From the NCBI GenBank assembly GCA_013388745.1, contig JACAER010000006.1, forward strand, positions 329,507 through 393,506: a stretch of DNA of 64,000 nucleotides, in the 5' to 3' direction. Origin of the DNA: Chloroflexota bacterium. GTDB taxonomy: Bacteria; Chloroflexota; Anaerolineae; Aggregatilineales; Phototrophicaceae. The notes beneath the pieces were generated by a model. The model was not told where the DNA came from and searched no databases. It saw only the letters and a list, made by a program, of their open reading frames with translations. Positions 34,801 to 44,900 of this stretch are shown in pieces. Positions within the stretch are counted from its first letter, which is position 1. Every line of letters starts with the position of its first letter. The position numbers and the translations under genes are program-made.

Positions 34801-36515
34801 TGGACATTCGCGCACTCTATCGCGTAACGCATGTGTATATTAACCCGCTCGACTTACAGCGCGCGCGTGGCCTGCTGTTGATGGCGTGGGTGTTTATCAT
34901 CGGTTCAGCGCTGACACTGCTGCTCTTAACACTGCCCACTGTGCTGAGCGGCGAGGAACTGCTGGCGCTGGAAATTTTGTATTTTGTGATCGTGCCCCCC
35001 GTAACGATCATTACATCGATTGTCGTGCTGTTTCTGGTGCAAAGCGGGCGTTTGCGCCTGGCCGCGCGCCTGTTTGTGGTGTATCACCTCGTCAATATTG
35101 CTCCTCATCTCTTTAATGGGCTGTATACGTCGCTGGTCGCTGCCATGCTGGTGCCGGTGGTCGCTGCTGGCACGCTGCTCAGCCGGCGCGGCATTCTGGC
35201 GACATTTTTGATTGTCGTGGGCATCCTCAGCGCGGCGGCTGTACGCCAGGGACAGCTTGTGCAGGTCGTGACGGTGTTTCCTGCCGCACAGTTGATCCAG
35301 GATGTCGCCATTGCTTTCGGCGTCATGCTTATCAGCCTACTGTATCTTTATCTGTTTACGGGGAATATTAACCTCACCATCCGTGAACTGCTGGACGGCA
35401 CAACGCAGGTCGCGTGGTTAACTGAAATCGGTGGGAGTCTGGGCAGCGTTCAGGACGAAGAAGAACTCTTGCAGCGCGCGCTCAGTCTGGTGCGCGACCG
35501 CTTTGATTACGATTACGCACGCCTGTATTTGATAAACGAGCAAGAGGTGCTTGTGCCGCGCGCCAGCACCGCGCTGGGCGGCCAGAACGCAGAGGAGACC
35601 TACAGCCTGACGGATGCCTGCGCGGTGAGTGTGGCCGCGCGCACGCAGCAGCCCACACTGGTCTCTAACCAGGATTACCCGGCGCGGCGCACGCACTTTC
35701 AGCCCAGCACTCGTTCAGGCGTTACTCTGCCGCTGATCGTGGAACACAGGGTCATTGGCGTGCTGGACATCCAGAACGATGAGAACACTGCTTTTTATCG
35801 CAGCACGCTGACCATTCTGATGCTGTTGGCCGCCGAAGTCGCCAATGCGCTGCATTATTTGCGCAACACGGCCATCCTCAAGCGCAAGCTGCAAGAACAG
35901 GAAGAGGTCACGACAACGCTGCGCCTGCAACTGCTCAAACGCGAAGGCGGCGGCGTCAACAGTATCAGCACCGTCTGGGATCGTTATTTAGGACAGCGCG
36001 GCCAGGAAGCCTTTGGCTTCGACGTACACCGCGACCTGCCGCTGCCGATGCCCGCCAGCGACTTGCCGGAAACCATGCGCCCGACGCTGGCTTTCGGGGA
36101 ACTGAGTGTGAACACTGAGGGCGAGGAACAGATCATCAGTCTGCCGATCAAAATCGGCGAACAGGTTTTGGGCGCGATGTCGTTTGCTGTTGCGCAGCAG
36201 CAGGCGCTCACACAGCGGCAAATCGATATGGCGCAAAGCGTTGCCGATCGTCTGGCGCTGGCGCTGGATAACACGCGCCTGCTGGAACAAACCCAGGCGC
36301 AGGCCTTGCGTGAGCGCAAAGCCAACGAAGCCGGCAGCCTGCTGATCAGCGCTAACGATGTGAACACGCTGCTGGATATGGCGGCAGAAACATTTAACGC
36401 CGCGCTGGGAGCGATCTTCACTCGCATCTATATCCAACCCGATGTGCTGACCGAGTCCGCAAACACCTTGCCGAGCAACGGCGCCTCAGCCCATCCGCCC
36501 AATGACAAAGGTTAA
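34797..36515 (+). CDS. Six-TM GAF sensor protein without output domain (divergent member)
   Basis: 572 residues, ATGA overlap with the gene before. Hydrophobic helices fill about 22-185 (FIIGSALTLLLLTL, YFVIVPPVTIITSIVVLFLV, SLVAAMLVPVVAAGTLL, IAFGVMLISLLYLYLF). GAF about 212-355: YDYARLYLINEQEVLVPRAS, TRSGVTLPLIVEHRVIGVLD. Next a coil, TVWDRYLGQ, a C-half GAF (about 395-500; IKIGEQVLGAMSFAV, ADRLALALDNTRLLEQ) and a first-half GAF tail (NTLLDMAAETFNAALGA) whose final strand is altered (IFTRIYIQP). It ends in a short polar extension. A gap of 104 bp before the next gene suggests the operon may end or be reinforced by a new promoter here. Confidence 0.78.
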   Translation: MMDIRALYRVTHVYINPLDLQRARGLLLMAWVFIIGSALTLLLLTLPTVLSGEELLALEILYFVIVPPVTIITSIVVLFLVQSGRLRLAARLFVVYHLVNIAPHLFNGLYTSLVAAMLVPVVAAGTLLSRRGILATFLIVVGILSAAAVRQGQLVQVVTVFPAAQLIQDVAIAFGVMLISLLYLYLFTGNINLTIRELLDGTTQVAWLTEIGGSLGSVQDEEELLQRALSLVRDRFDYDYARLYLINEQEVLVPRASTALGGQNAEETYSLTDACAVSVAARTQQPTLVSNQDYPARRTHFQPSTRSGVTLPLIVEHRVIGVLDIQNDENTAFYRSTLTILMLLAAEVANALHYLRNTAILKRKLQEQEEVTTTLRLQLLKREGGGVNSISTVWDRYLGQRGQEAFGFDVHRDLPLPMPASDLPETMRPTLAFGELSVNTEGEEQIISLPIKIGEQVLGAMSFAVAQQQALTQRQIDMAQSVADRLALALDNTRLLEQTQAQALRERKANEAGSLLISANDVNTLLDMAAETFNAALGAIFTRIYIQPDVLTESANTLPSNGASAHPPNDKG

Positions 36516-36619
36516 ACAGCGGTGTATAAAGCGTTAAGTTTATCCAACGCAAGATTTTTTCCCGTCACGAGTATAATAGATAGAGTCCGTCCGACAACGG
36601 TTGGTTCGGGGGCAGCGCC

Positions 36620-38974
36620 ATGAGTCGCTTCTTGCGTATTCTTAATCCTATTTCGTGGCCGATCTGGCTTAAATTGACTGCCCTAGTGACCACGGTCATG
36701 GTGTTGGTCACGCTTATCCTTGTATTGGTCGCGCTCAATTTGCGTACCGTAGATAACCAAAATCTGCGCAGTTTTCTGGAAGGCGAAGCCGCTGACCAGC
36801 GCGAGGCGATCATTGAAGCGCTGAATATCGCCCGCACGACACTCAACAATTTCGCGACCGATGCTGCGCGGCGCGATTCGCTGGTTTCGGCGCTGCGCGA
36901 CAGCGGTGAAAACAGCGCTGCATTGCAAGCTCTAACGCAAACGCTGCAAGCCGCGCTGGTGGATGTCAACTACTATTCGAGCGTGCGTCTGTTGGATCTC
37001 GATGGGCTGCTGATTGCCGGCGCCGGGCGTGGTATTCCACTGCGTCTGGGCGACGATCGTCTCCAGAATGAATCGCGCTCAGAGGCATTCCAGGCCGCCG
37101 AAACCACGCGCGTGCGCAACCGCACTCAGGATTTGATCGTTTCCGAGTTGGGTGTGCCGCAAATTTATGTGGTGCAGGTCATTCTGGATGAAAACAATCT
37201 AGCCGCCGGTTATTTGATCGCCACGATTAACAGTGCCGACGTTATTATCCCCCTGCTGCGCGGGCACGGCACTTTCGTGCCGACCTTTAGCTACCTGATT
37301 CGCCGCAGCAGCAGCGATACCATCATCTTCGCCGCAGCCAACGAACGCCCGCGTGCCCAAGATTCTGCCCAGAGCGATCCGGTGCGCCGTGCGCTGGATG
37401 GTCTGCGTGAACGCGGCAGCGTCGAAGACTACAGCTACGAGAGCGAAATCGAAGAGATGGACGAAAATGGCAGGCTAGTCAGCCAACTGCGCACCCGCAG
37501 CGTCATCGGCTACTACATCGACATCAGCGCCGAATCGCGGCTGGCCCTGATCGTCGAAATCCCGGCAGACAGCACCTATTTCCCCACACTCACGACCTTG
37601 TTCACTGGTAACTACGTTTTTGTGTTGGCGATCGCCATGCCTGTGCTGGCGTTGCTGCTGGTGCTGCTCTTTAACCAGTTTTTTGTCACGCCGCTGCAAA
37701 ATGTGCGTCAGGCGCTGCGTGCTATGAGCAAGGGTAATTTTAACGAGCCGGTAGAAGCCGTCGCCCGCAGCGATGAATTTGGACAGTTAGCGATCGCTTT
37801 TGTGGAAATGCGCGAACAGGTGCAGGCGCTCATCGCCCGGCTGGAGCAGCGTATCGCCGCGCGCAGCCGCGATATTCAGGCGACGCAGGAGATCAGCCGT
37901 TTTGCCGCCACGCAGCGCGATATCCAAATCCTCATGAACCGCGTGGTGGAACTCATCGTGCAGTACTTCCCCAATATTTACCACGCGCAAATCTTCCTGC
38001 TCGACCCCGACAACCGCTATGCTGTGCTGCGTTCCAGCACGGGCGAACCGGGACGCAAGCTGCTGGAACGCGGGCACCGCTTGCAGGTTGGCAGCTTGAG
38101 CGTGATCGGACGCGTTACCGAACAGGGACAGTATATCGTCGCGCGCGATACGGCTACCAGCGACGTGCATCGTCGCAACGAATTTTTGCCGGACACCCGT
38201 TCAGAACTCGCCATTCCCCTGCGCATTGGTGAAAAAATCATCGGGGCGTTGGACGTGCAAAGCAAGAAACCCGACGCCTTCCCTGAGGACGAAATCAACG
38301 TCTTGCAGACCATGGCCGACCAGATCGCGGTTGCGATCGAAAACGCGACTCTGTATCAGGAAAGTCTGCGCAGTCTGGCAGAAATCGAACGCAGCAAACG
38401 CCAGCAGACTCAACGCGACTGGGAAGAATATATGCAGATGGAGCGCGTGCGCGAGATGTCCAGCGAATACGGCACCAAGACGCCGCTGGACATCTCGGAA
38501 TTACGGCGGCAGGCTATCCTGCACCAGCGCACGATGATCGGCAGACCCACCGAACGCGGCACAATCGCGATCGCTGTGCCCGTCACTTTGCGCGGGCAGG
38601 TGCTGGGGGCGGCGGAATGGGAACTGCCGCTGGCCGATTTTGGCGAAGACAAAGTGCTGCTGGCGCAAGAATTGGTCAATCGCCTTGCAGTGAGTATGGA
38701 AAATGCCCGTCTGTTCCAACAAAGCCAGTTGGCAACTGAACGCGAGCGTCTGGTCAATACGATCAGCGCCAAACTGACCTCCAAACAGGACATCAACGAC
38801 ATTTTGCAGACAGCGCTGCGCGAAGTGGGGCAAGCGCTGCGCGCGCCCGAAGTCAGTATTCGCATGAACTGGTCGGAAACCAAACGGCCCACAGCGCCTG
38901 CACCCGAAGATACATCGTATGTCGAAGTGCGTGCGCATCCCAACGGCGTGCCTGATAAACCCACCGAAGAATAA
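36620..38974 (+). CDS. Cache-HAMP-GAF membrane sensor without output domain
   Basis: 784 residues. TM1 at about 16-40; extracytoplasmic Cache-like sensor at about 45-325 (NYYSSVRLLDLDGLLIAGAG, VPQIYVVQVILDENNLAAGY, RSVIGYYIDISAESRLALIV); TM2 at about 328-355; HAMP at about 356-405 (TPLQNVRQALRAMSKGNFNE, SDEFGQLAIAFVEMREQV). GAF at about 416-585 (YHAQIFLLD, SSTGEPGRKLL, GSLSVIGRVT, IIGALDVQSK). Then a RDWEEYM motif, a C-half GAF at about 615-700 (TLRGQVLGAAEWEL) and a first-half GAF tail to about 755 (VSIRMNW) plus a polar end. Unlike methyl-accepting receptors there is no signalling hairpin, and no kinase. A TATAAT at 36572-36577 may be a -10 element; no -35 was found. Confidence 0.82.
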   Translation: MSRFLRILNPISWPIWLKLTALVTTVMVLVTLILVLVALNLRTVDNQNLRSFLEGEAADQREAIIEALNIARTTLNNFATDAARRDSLVSALRDSGENSAALQALTQTLQAALVDVNYYSSVRLLDLDGLLIAGAGRGIPLRLGDDRLQNESRSEAFQAAETTRVRNRTQDLIVSELGVPQIYVVQVILDENNLAAGYLIATINSADVIIPLLRGHGTFVPTFSYLIRRSSSDTIIFAAANERPRAQDSAQSDPVRRALDGLRERGSVEDYSYESEIEEMDENGRLVSQLRTRSVIGYYIDISAESRLALIVEIPADSTYFPTLTTLFTGNYVFVLAIAMPVLALLLVLLFNQFFVTPLQNVRQALRAMSKGNFNEPVEAVARSDEFGQLAIAFVEMREQVQALIARLEQRIAARSRDIQATQEISRFAATQRDIQILMNRVVELIVQYFPNIYHAQIFLLDPDNRYAVLRSSTGEPGRKLLERGHRLQVGSLSVIGRVTEQGQYIVARDTATSDVHRRNEFLPDTRSELAIPLRIGEKIIGALDVQSKKPDAFPEDEINVLQTMADQIAVAIENATLYQESLRSLAEIERSKRQQTQRDWEEYMQMERVREMSSEYGTKTPLDISELRRQAILHQRTMIGRPTERGTIAIAVPVTLRGQVLGAAEWELPLADFGEDKVLLAQELVNRLAVSMENARLFQQSQLATERERLVNTISAKLTSKQDINDILQTALREVGQALRAPEVSIRMNWSETKRPTAPAPEDTSYVEVRAHPNGVPDKPTEE

Positions 38975-38992
38975 AAGAGGTAAGCTTGCGGA

Positions 38993-41900
38993 ATGGCAGT
39001 CCAAACTACTAACCCCAACCTCTTTCAAGCCAAAGTGCTGGCCTATGTGCGCCCGCGCATTATTGTGTTTTTCGCCATCTTAGGGCTGCTGCTGCTGCTG
39101 GGTGTCGAACTCAACGGTATCGAAACACTGCGGCAGGCTAACAGTGTACGCCTGCTGCAATTATCCCAACAGATCAGAGACACGCTGAACGCGCCCATTC
39201 AGGATGTGCAAGCGCTGGCCAACAGCAGCGCAGTGCGCGAATTCGCGGCGCGAAACACATTAATGAACAACCTGTCTTCCGAAGAATCGGCGGCTCTGCA
39301 AGGGCCGATGCTGCTGGCGTTCGCCGATCTGCTGGCCAACAACAGCAGTGATGGCTATCTGGCGGTGCGTTACCTGACAAGCAACGGCTTCGTCTTCGGC
39401 GAAGTCAACGCCTATCAGGACGCCTTTATCGCCACTCAAGGCGCAGACGTGTTGAGCAAATGGTCGCGCGATCTGGGATTCGAACGCGCACTGAACGCGA
39501 CGCCGGGGCAAGTTGTGGCCGGGCCGCCTTCGCTGCTCAGCGATGATAATCTGCAACCGCTGACGCCTGAGCAGTCAATTGTCCAGTTTTACGCGCCGGT
39601 TTTCGACGAACTGCGCGGAAACGAACGTCTGGGCATTGTGCAGTTGGAAGTGCGGCTGGATCGCGTTTTTAGCGCCATCCAGACCGCTACCATACCGCGC
39701 GGCGCCCGCCTGCTGTTGATCGAAAACCGTAACCGTGCGCTGGTGGACACGGAATACGGCAGCAGCAGTTACGCGCTGCCCGCCAACGGCGCACCCCCCG
39801 AAGCCGACTCGCCGGCCAACAACCCCGAAATCGCCGGGCGTATCAGCTCCAGCCTGGCAGATTTCCTGCGCGCTAACCCCGCCAACGTCAGCCTATCGCT
39901 GGAAGGCGGGAATCTGGTTTCGATCCGGCGTATTGATGTGAGCGCGCTCAACATGACGTGGCGTATCGTGCTCAGCGACGACTTCGTGTCGATCATGCCC
40001 GGCACACACATCGGCGCTCTCCTTGTATTTTTTGTCACCCTGGTCACCGGGTTCATCACCGTGCGTTTTATCGACGGTTTGCTAGATCAAGCGCTGCTGC
40101 CGCTCCAGAACGCGAACAAGGTGGCGCAGCAGATGATTTTGGTCACCGGCGCGCGCCAGCGCACAGGCGGCGCGATCGTCTCTGGCAGCGACGACGACGA
40201 AATCGGCCAACTGCTGGAAGCTTTCCAGCGCATGTCGTCCTATGTGCGCGAGGTGTCGAACAGCACGCGCGCGCAAATGGCGCGCCGGATGCGCAATCTC
40301 GAAATCGCCGCGCGCATCAGCCGGGAGACAGCCAAAGCCCAGGACTTGCCGGCTCTGATGAACAGCAGTCTAAGCCTGATGTGTGATTATCTGGATTTCT
40401 ATCACGCGCAGGTGTTTTTGGTCGATGATGCCGGCGTTAACGTGATCTTGGCCTACAGTCACGGTGAAGTCGGGCAAAAGCTGATGGCGGTCAAACATCA
40501 TTTTGCTGTCGGGCAGCAAAGCATCGTGGGCAATGTAGCCGCCAGCGGCAAAAGCATCTTTGTCAACGATACGCAAAGCGGGGAACGCGGCCCACACGCC
40601 TTTAACCCGCTGCTGCCGCGCACACGCGCCGAAATGGGCGTGCCGCTGCTGGTGGGCCACCGTGTTATCGGTGTGCTGGATATTCAAAGCACACAGGTGG
40701 GCGTGTTTAATCCCGAAGATTTGCCCTCCTATGAATTGATCGCCGACCAATTGGCGATCGCCATTCACCGCGCCGACTTGCAGCGCAACCGCGCCCAAAG
40801 CCAGGCGCAGGTTGATGCGCTGACGCGCCGCCTGACGCGCGAGGCTTGGCAAGAAGCCGAAAAGAAAATCATGCTCGGTGATTATTTTCGCTATGACCTG
40901 ATGGAGGTGCGCGACACGCCGCTGCTCAAAGACAACAACGACACCACGACTGATGTGCGTATGAACGCCGAAATCGCTATTCGTGGGCAGACAATCGGTA
41001 AACTGGAAGTGGCAGTGCCGGAAGGCCAAACCTTCACCGAAGGCGATAAAGTCGTTCTTAACGCTGTGGCCGAACGTGTGGCGCTGGCGATCGAAAACGC
41101 GCGTTTGTTCCAGGAAACGCAAAGCACGCTGCTGCAAACCTCCACCCTGTACCAGATGGGGCGGCGGCTGAACGAAGCCAACACGCTCGAAGCCATTCTG
41201 GACGCGGTGATCGAAACCATCGTGCCGGATGCTGTCGGCGGCCAAATCTGGATGTTCGACAGCGCCGATAGTTATAAAGCCGACAGTGGGCAGTGGTTGG
41301 AAATCATAACCGATTACCCCACGCACCCGCGTGAGTTGGGCGACGAAAACCTGACCGGGCTGCGGTTGCGTGCCGATGACCATCTGCTGCTGCGCGAGAT
41401 TCAAAATCAGCGCGTGACGGTGGTCGCAGATACCCTGACCGATCAGCGTCTGGACGAGGCGCTGCGCGGCATTTTCCATCGCATGGAAGCGCGTTCGGTC
41501 ATCCTGATGCCCCTCACCAAACGCGGCGAGTGGAGCGGGATGCTCACGTTTGGCTTTTTGCAGCCGCGCCGTTTCCTCGAACAGGATATCCGCACTTTTG
41601 CCAGCATCGCCGACCAGGCAGGCACGGCGATTGATAACCGTATCCTGAACCAGGAAACCGAAGAAGCGCTGGAACGCAACGAAGACCTGTACGCCGCCAG
41701 CCGCATCATCAACACGGCGCAAAATCTGCCGGAACTGGTGTATGCGGCGGTGCGCACCAGCGGCGACCCGAACTATGACTTCGCGCTGGTGGTGCTGGAA
41801 GGCGAACCCGACAGCAGCGGTTGGCCGACGCGCGCGCGCATTCTGGCGGAAGCCCGCGTCGGCAAAGTACAGTCGGTCAATCTGCCGCATACCATCTTTA

Positions 41901-44900
41901 TCGCCGAAAATTCGCCGCTGCGTGACCGCGAGCCAATGATAGTGATCGACTACGACCCGGAATCGCTCGATGTCCCGCCGGCAGTGCAGTTTTTGCGCGA
42001 TCGCGGCCAACGCTTTATGACGGTCTTCCCGCTCTTCAGCGGCAACCAACCCATCGCGCTGTTTTACGTGATGAGCCGCGAAGAACGCGAACTCACGCAA
42101 AACGAATATGAAGTGTACCGCGCGCTCACCGGCCAGATGAGCACGGTGCTGTGGAATCGCCGTTTGTTGAATCAGACGGCGGAAGCGCTGGACCAGACGC
42201 AGCGTTTGTACGAAGCGACGCGCGCTATCACCCGCGCGCAGGAATTCGAGCAGGTGTACAGCGCTGCCGCCGATAACCTTGGTAATCCGCTGGTGAGCGG
42301 TGACGTAGGCGGCGGCACCGCCGTCATTTCGACGCATGTCAGTCATATTGTCATCTTACTGGCCGAGCCACAGCCTTCGCCAGACGCGCCTTATCTGCGG
42401 CGGGTGTATGTCTGGGGACGCAGCCCCGGCGAACAGGCCATGATTACGGTTAACACGCGCATCGAGCATGAGCAGGCGCCGCTGGGCCGCATGACCACGA
42501 TGTCCAAAGGTGCGGCTTATTACGCCGACCTCAGTCGTGATCCCTCTGCGCGGCGCTGGCTGCGCGCCGCGCTTGATAATTATGAGCCATCCAGCGCTCT
42601 GATTGTGCCGCTGCAATCGCGGCAGAAGTGGCTGGGCGCGTTAATTTGTGTAAGCGATCAGGCTCATTCGTTTGACGAGCAGTATAAGCGTTTCGCGCAG
42701 GCGGTAGGCGACCAGGTTGCTATCGCTGTCGAAAACAAGCTGCTGTTCGAAGAAGCGCAGATGGAAGCCCGCCGCGCGCAAGTTGAAGCGCAGCGCGCGC
42801 TGGCGCTGGCAGAGGTCGGCCAGTTGGCGACACGTATCGGCAGCGAGTTCGAACGCAATATCAGCGACGTGGTCGCGCGTGTCAGCGAACAGGCCGGCTA
42901 TGACCGCTGGCTGCTGATGCTGGAAGGTGAAGATGGGCTGCTGCATCGCCTGACATGGCGTGTGCCGGGCTCTAAAAAAGGCACGCCCACGGGCTTTCCC
43001 GAAACACTCGATATCCACTCCAGCGAACATTCACTGGTGGACGCCGTGCGTCTGGAGCGCTCCGTTGTCGTCAATGACCCACTGCGTTACGCGGCCTTCC
43101 AGCACTATGATAGGCAGGGTATCCAGGCGCATATCGGTAAGCACATCGCGCAGCCGATTATCGCCAGCGGCGCGCCGATCGGCGCGCTGCTTATTGGCCG
43201 CGCTATTTATTCGCCCGACATGGACGAACGCGATGAGCAGTTTGTCAACACCCTGGCGGCACAGATCACTATCGCGGTCGAGAACCGCAACCTGTTCCGC
43301 GCGGTCGAAGGCGAGCGCCAGCAGTTGCGCGCGATCCTGCAAACCATGCCTGCCGGCGTGCTGGTGCTGGATCCCAAGACGTATAAGCCGGTGATGTTCA
43401 ATGACCGGGTGGAAGCGCTGTTAGGCCGTCCGATCAATGTCCATGAGTCCTTTACCGCCCTGGAATATGACCTGTTCCGCACGGGCACGGAACTGCACTA
43501 TCCCAACGAAGAACTGCCGATTTATCAGGCGATGGCGCAGGACAGCCAGATTAACGCTGACGATGTGGCGGTGATCCGCGACGACAGCAAGACCGACCTG
43601 CTGATGAACGCCGCGCCGATCCGCGACGCCCAGGGCGAACTGCTGGGCATTGTCGCCGCCTTCCAGGACATCAGCGCGCTGCGCGGGCTGGAAAATACCT
43701 TGCAGGAAAACCTGCGCGAAACGGTCTCGCTCTACGAAACCACGCGCGCGCTTTCTGAAGCGGGCGGGTTGGAAGATGTGTTGAATGTTGTCCTGGAACA
43801 GATGTCGCTGCAAGCTTCCGACGACGCCTATATCGTGCTGATGGAAGACGACCTCGATACACTGACGATGGCACGCTACATGGTACAGCCGATCGAGCAG
43901 CTTTATCTACTCGAAAGCGCGCTGGATGCCCGCGAAACCGTGTGTATCGACAATGTGCAGACCGATGCGCGTTTAAGCGACGAAGCGCGCGTCATGCTGC
44001 GCAGCATGGGACTGAACGCGCTGGCAACCACCCCGCTGCGCACCAGCCTGCGCGCTGAAGTGCCGCTGGGTTGGCTGATTATCGCTTACCATGATGCGCG
44101 CACGATTTCTGACGACGTGCAGCGCAGCCTCGAATCGCTGCGTGACCAGGCCTCGACAGCAGTCGATAACCGCTACTTGATCGAGCAAACACGTAACACG
44201 CTGGACGAAACCACCGTGCTGTACCGTGCCACGCGCGCCCTGGCCGTGAAAGAAGTGACCACCGCGCAGGATATTCTCGACATCGTGATCGAAAACCTGT
44301 TAGCCGACCATATCGATCAGGTGTTTGTTGCCATGCTGGAAGGCGCGGATAATTGGGACGCATCCAACGCGCGTGTAGAAATCATGGCGAGCTGGCAGGC
44401 CAGCAGCAGCGGCGTTGACCTGACGGGTATCAGCCTGAGCGCTGGCGAATTCCCGGCGTGGTCGCTGCTGGGCAGCAGCAGCATCTGCACGATTGATGAC
44501 ACCGAGAATCACCCCGACCTGACGCCGATGGAACGTGCCAGCATCGAAAGCCTTTCTACGCGCTCAGTCGCGATTCTGCCCCTGCGCGTGCCCAAACGCG
44601 CGATCGGCGCCATCTGGATCAGCGCGAATCAGACGCATAAGCACACGGATCGCGAACTGCGCATTTTCCAGACTTTCGCCGAACAAGCCTCGATCGCCCT
44701 GGAAGCCGCGCGCCTGTTGCAGCAAACTGACCGCCGTGCCCGCCAACTGCTCACTTCTGCCCGTGTGAGCGAGGAAGCCAGCCGCATCCTTGACCTAAAC
44801 GAACTGCTGCCGCGCCTGGTGGCTCTCATTCAGGAACAATTCGGCTACGATCACGTGCAAATTTTCCTGATGGATGCGGACGACAACTACGCGCTGCTGC

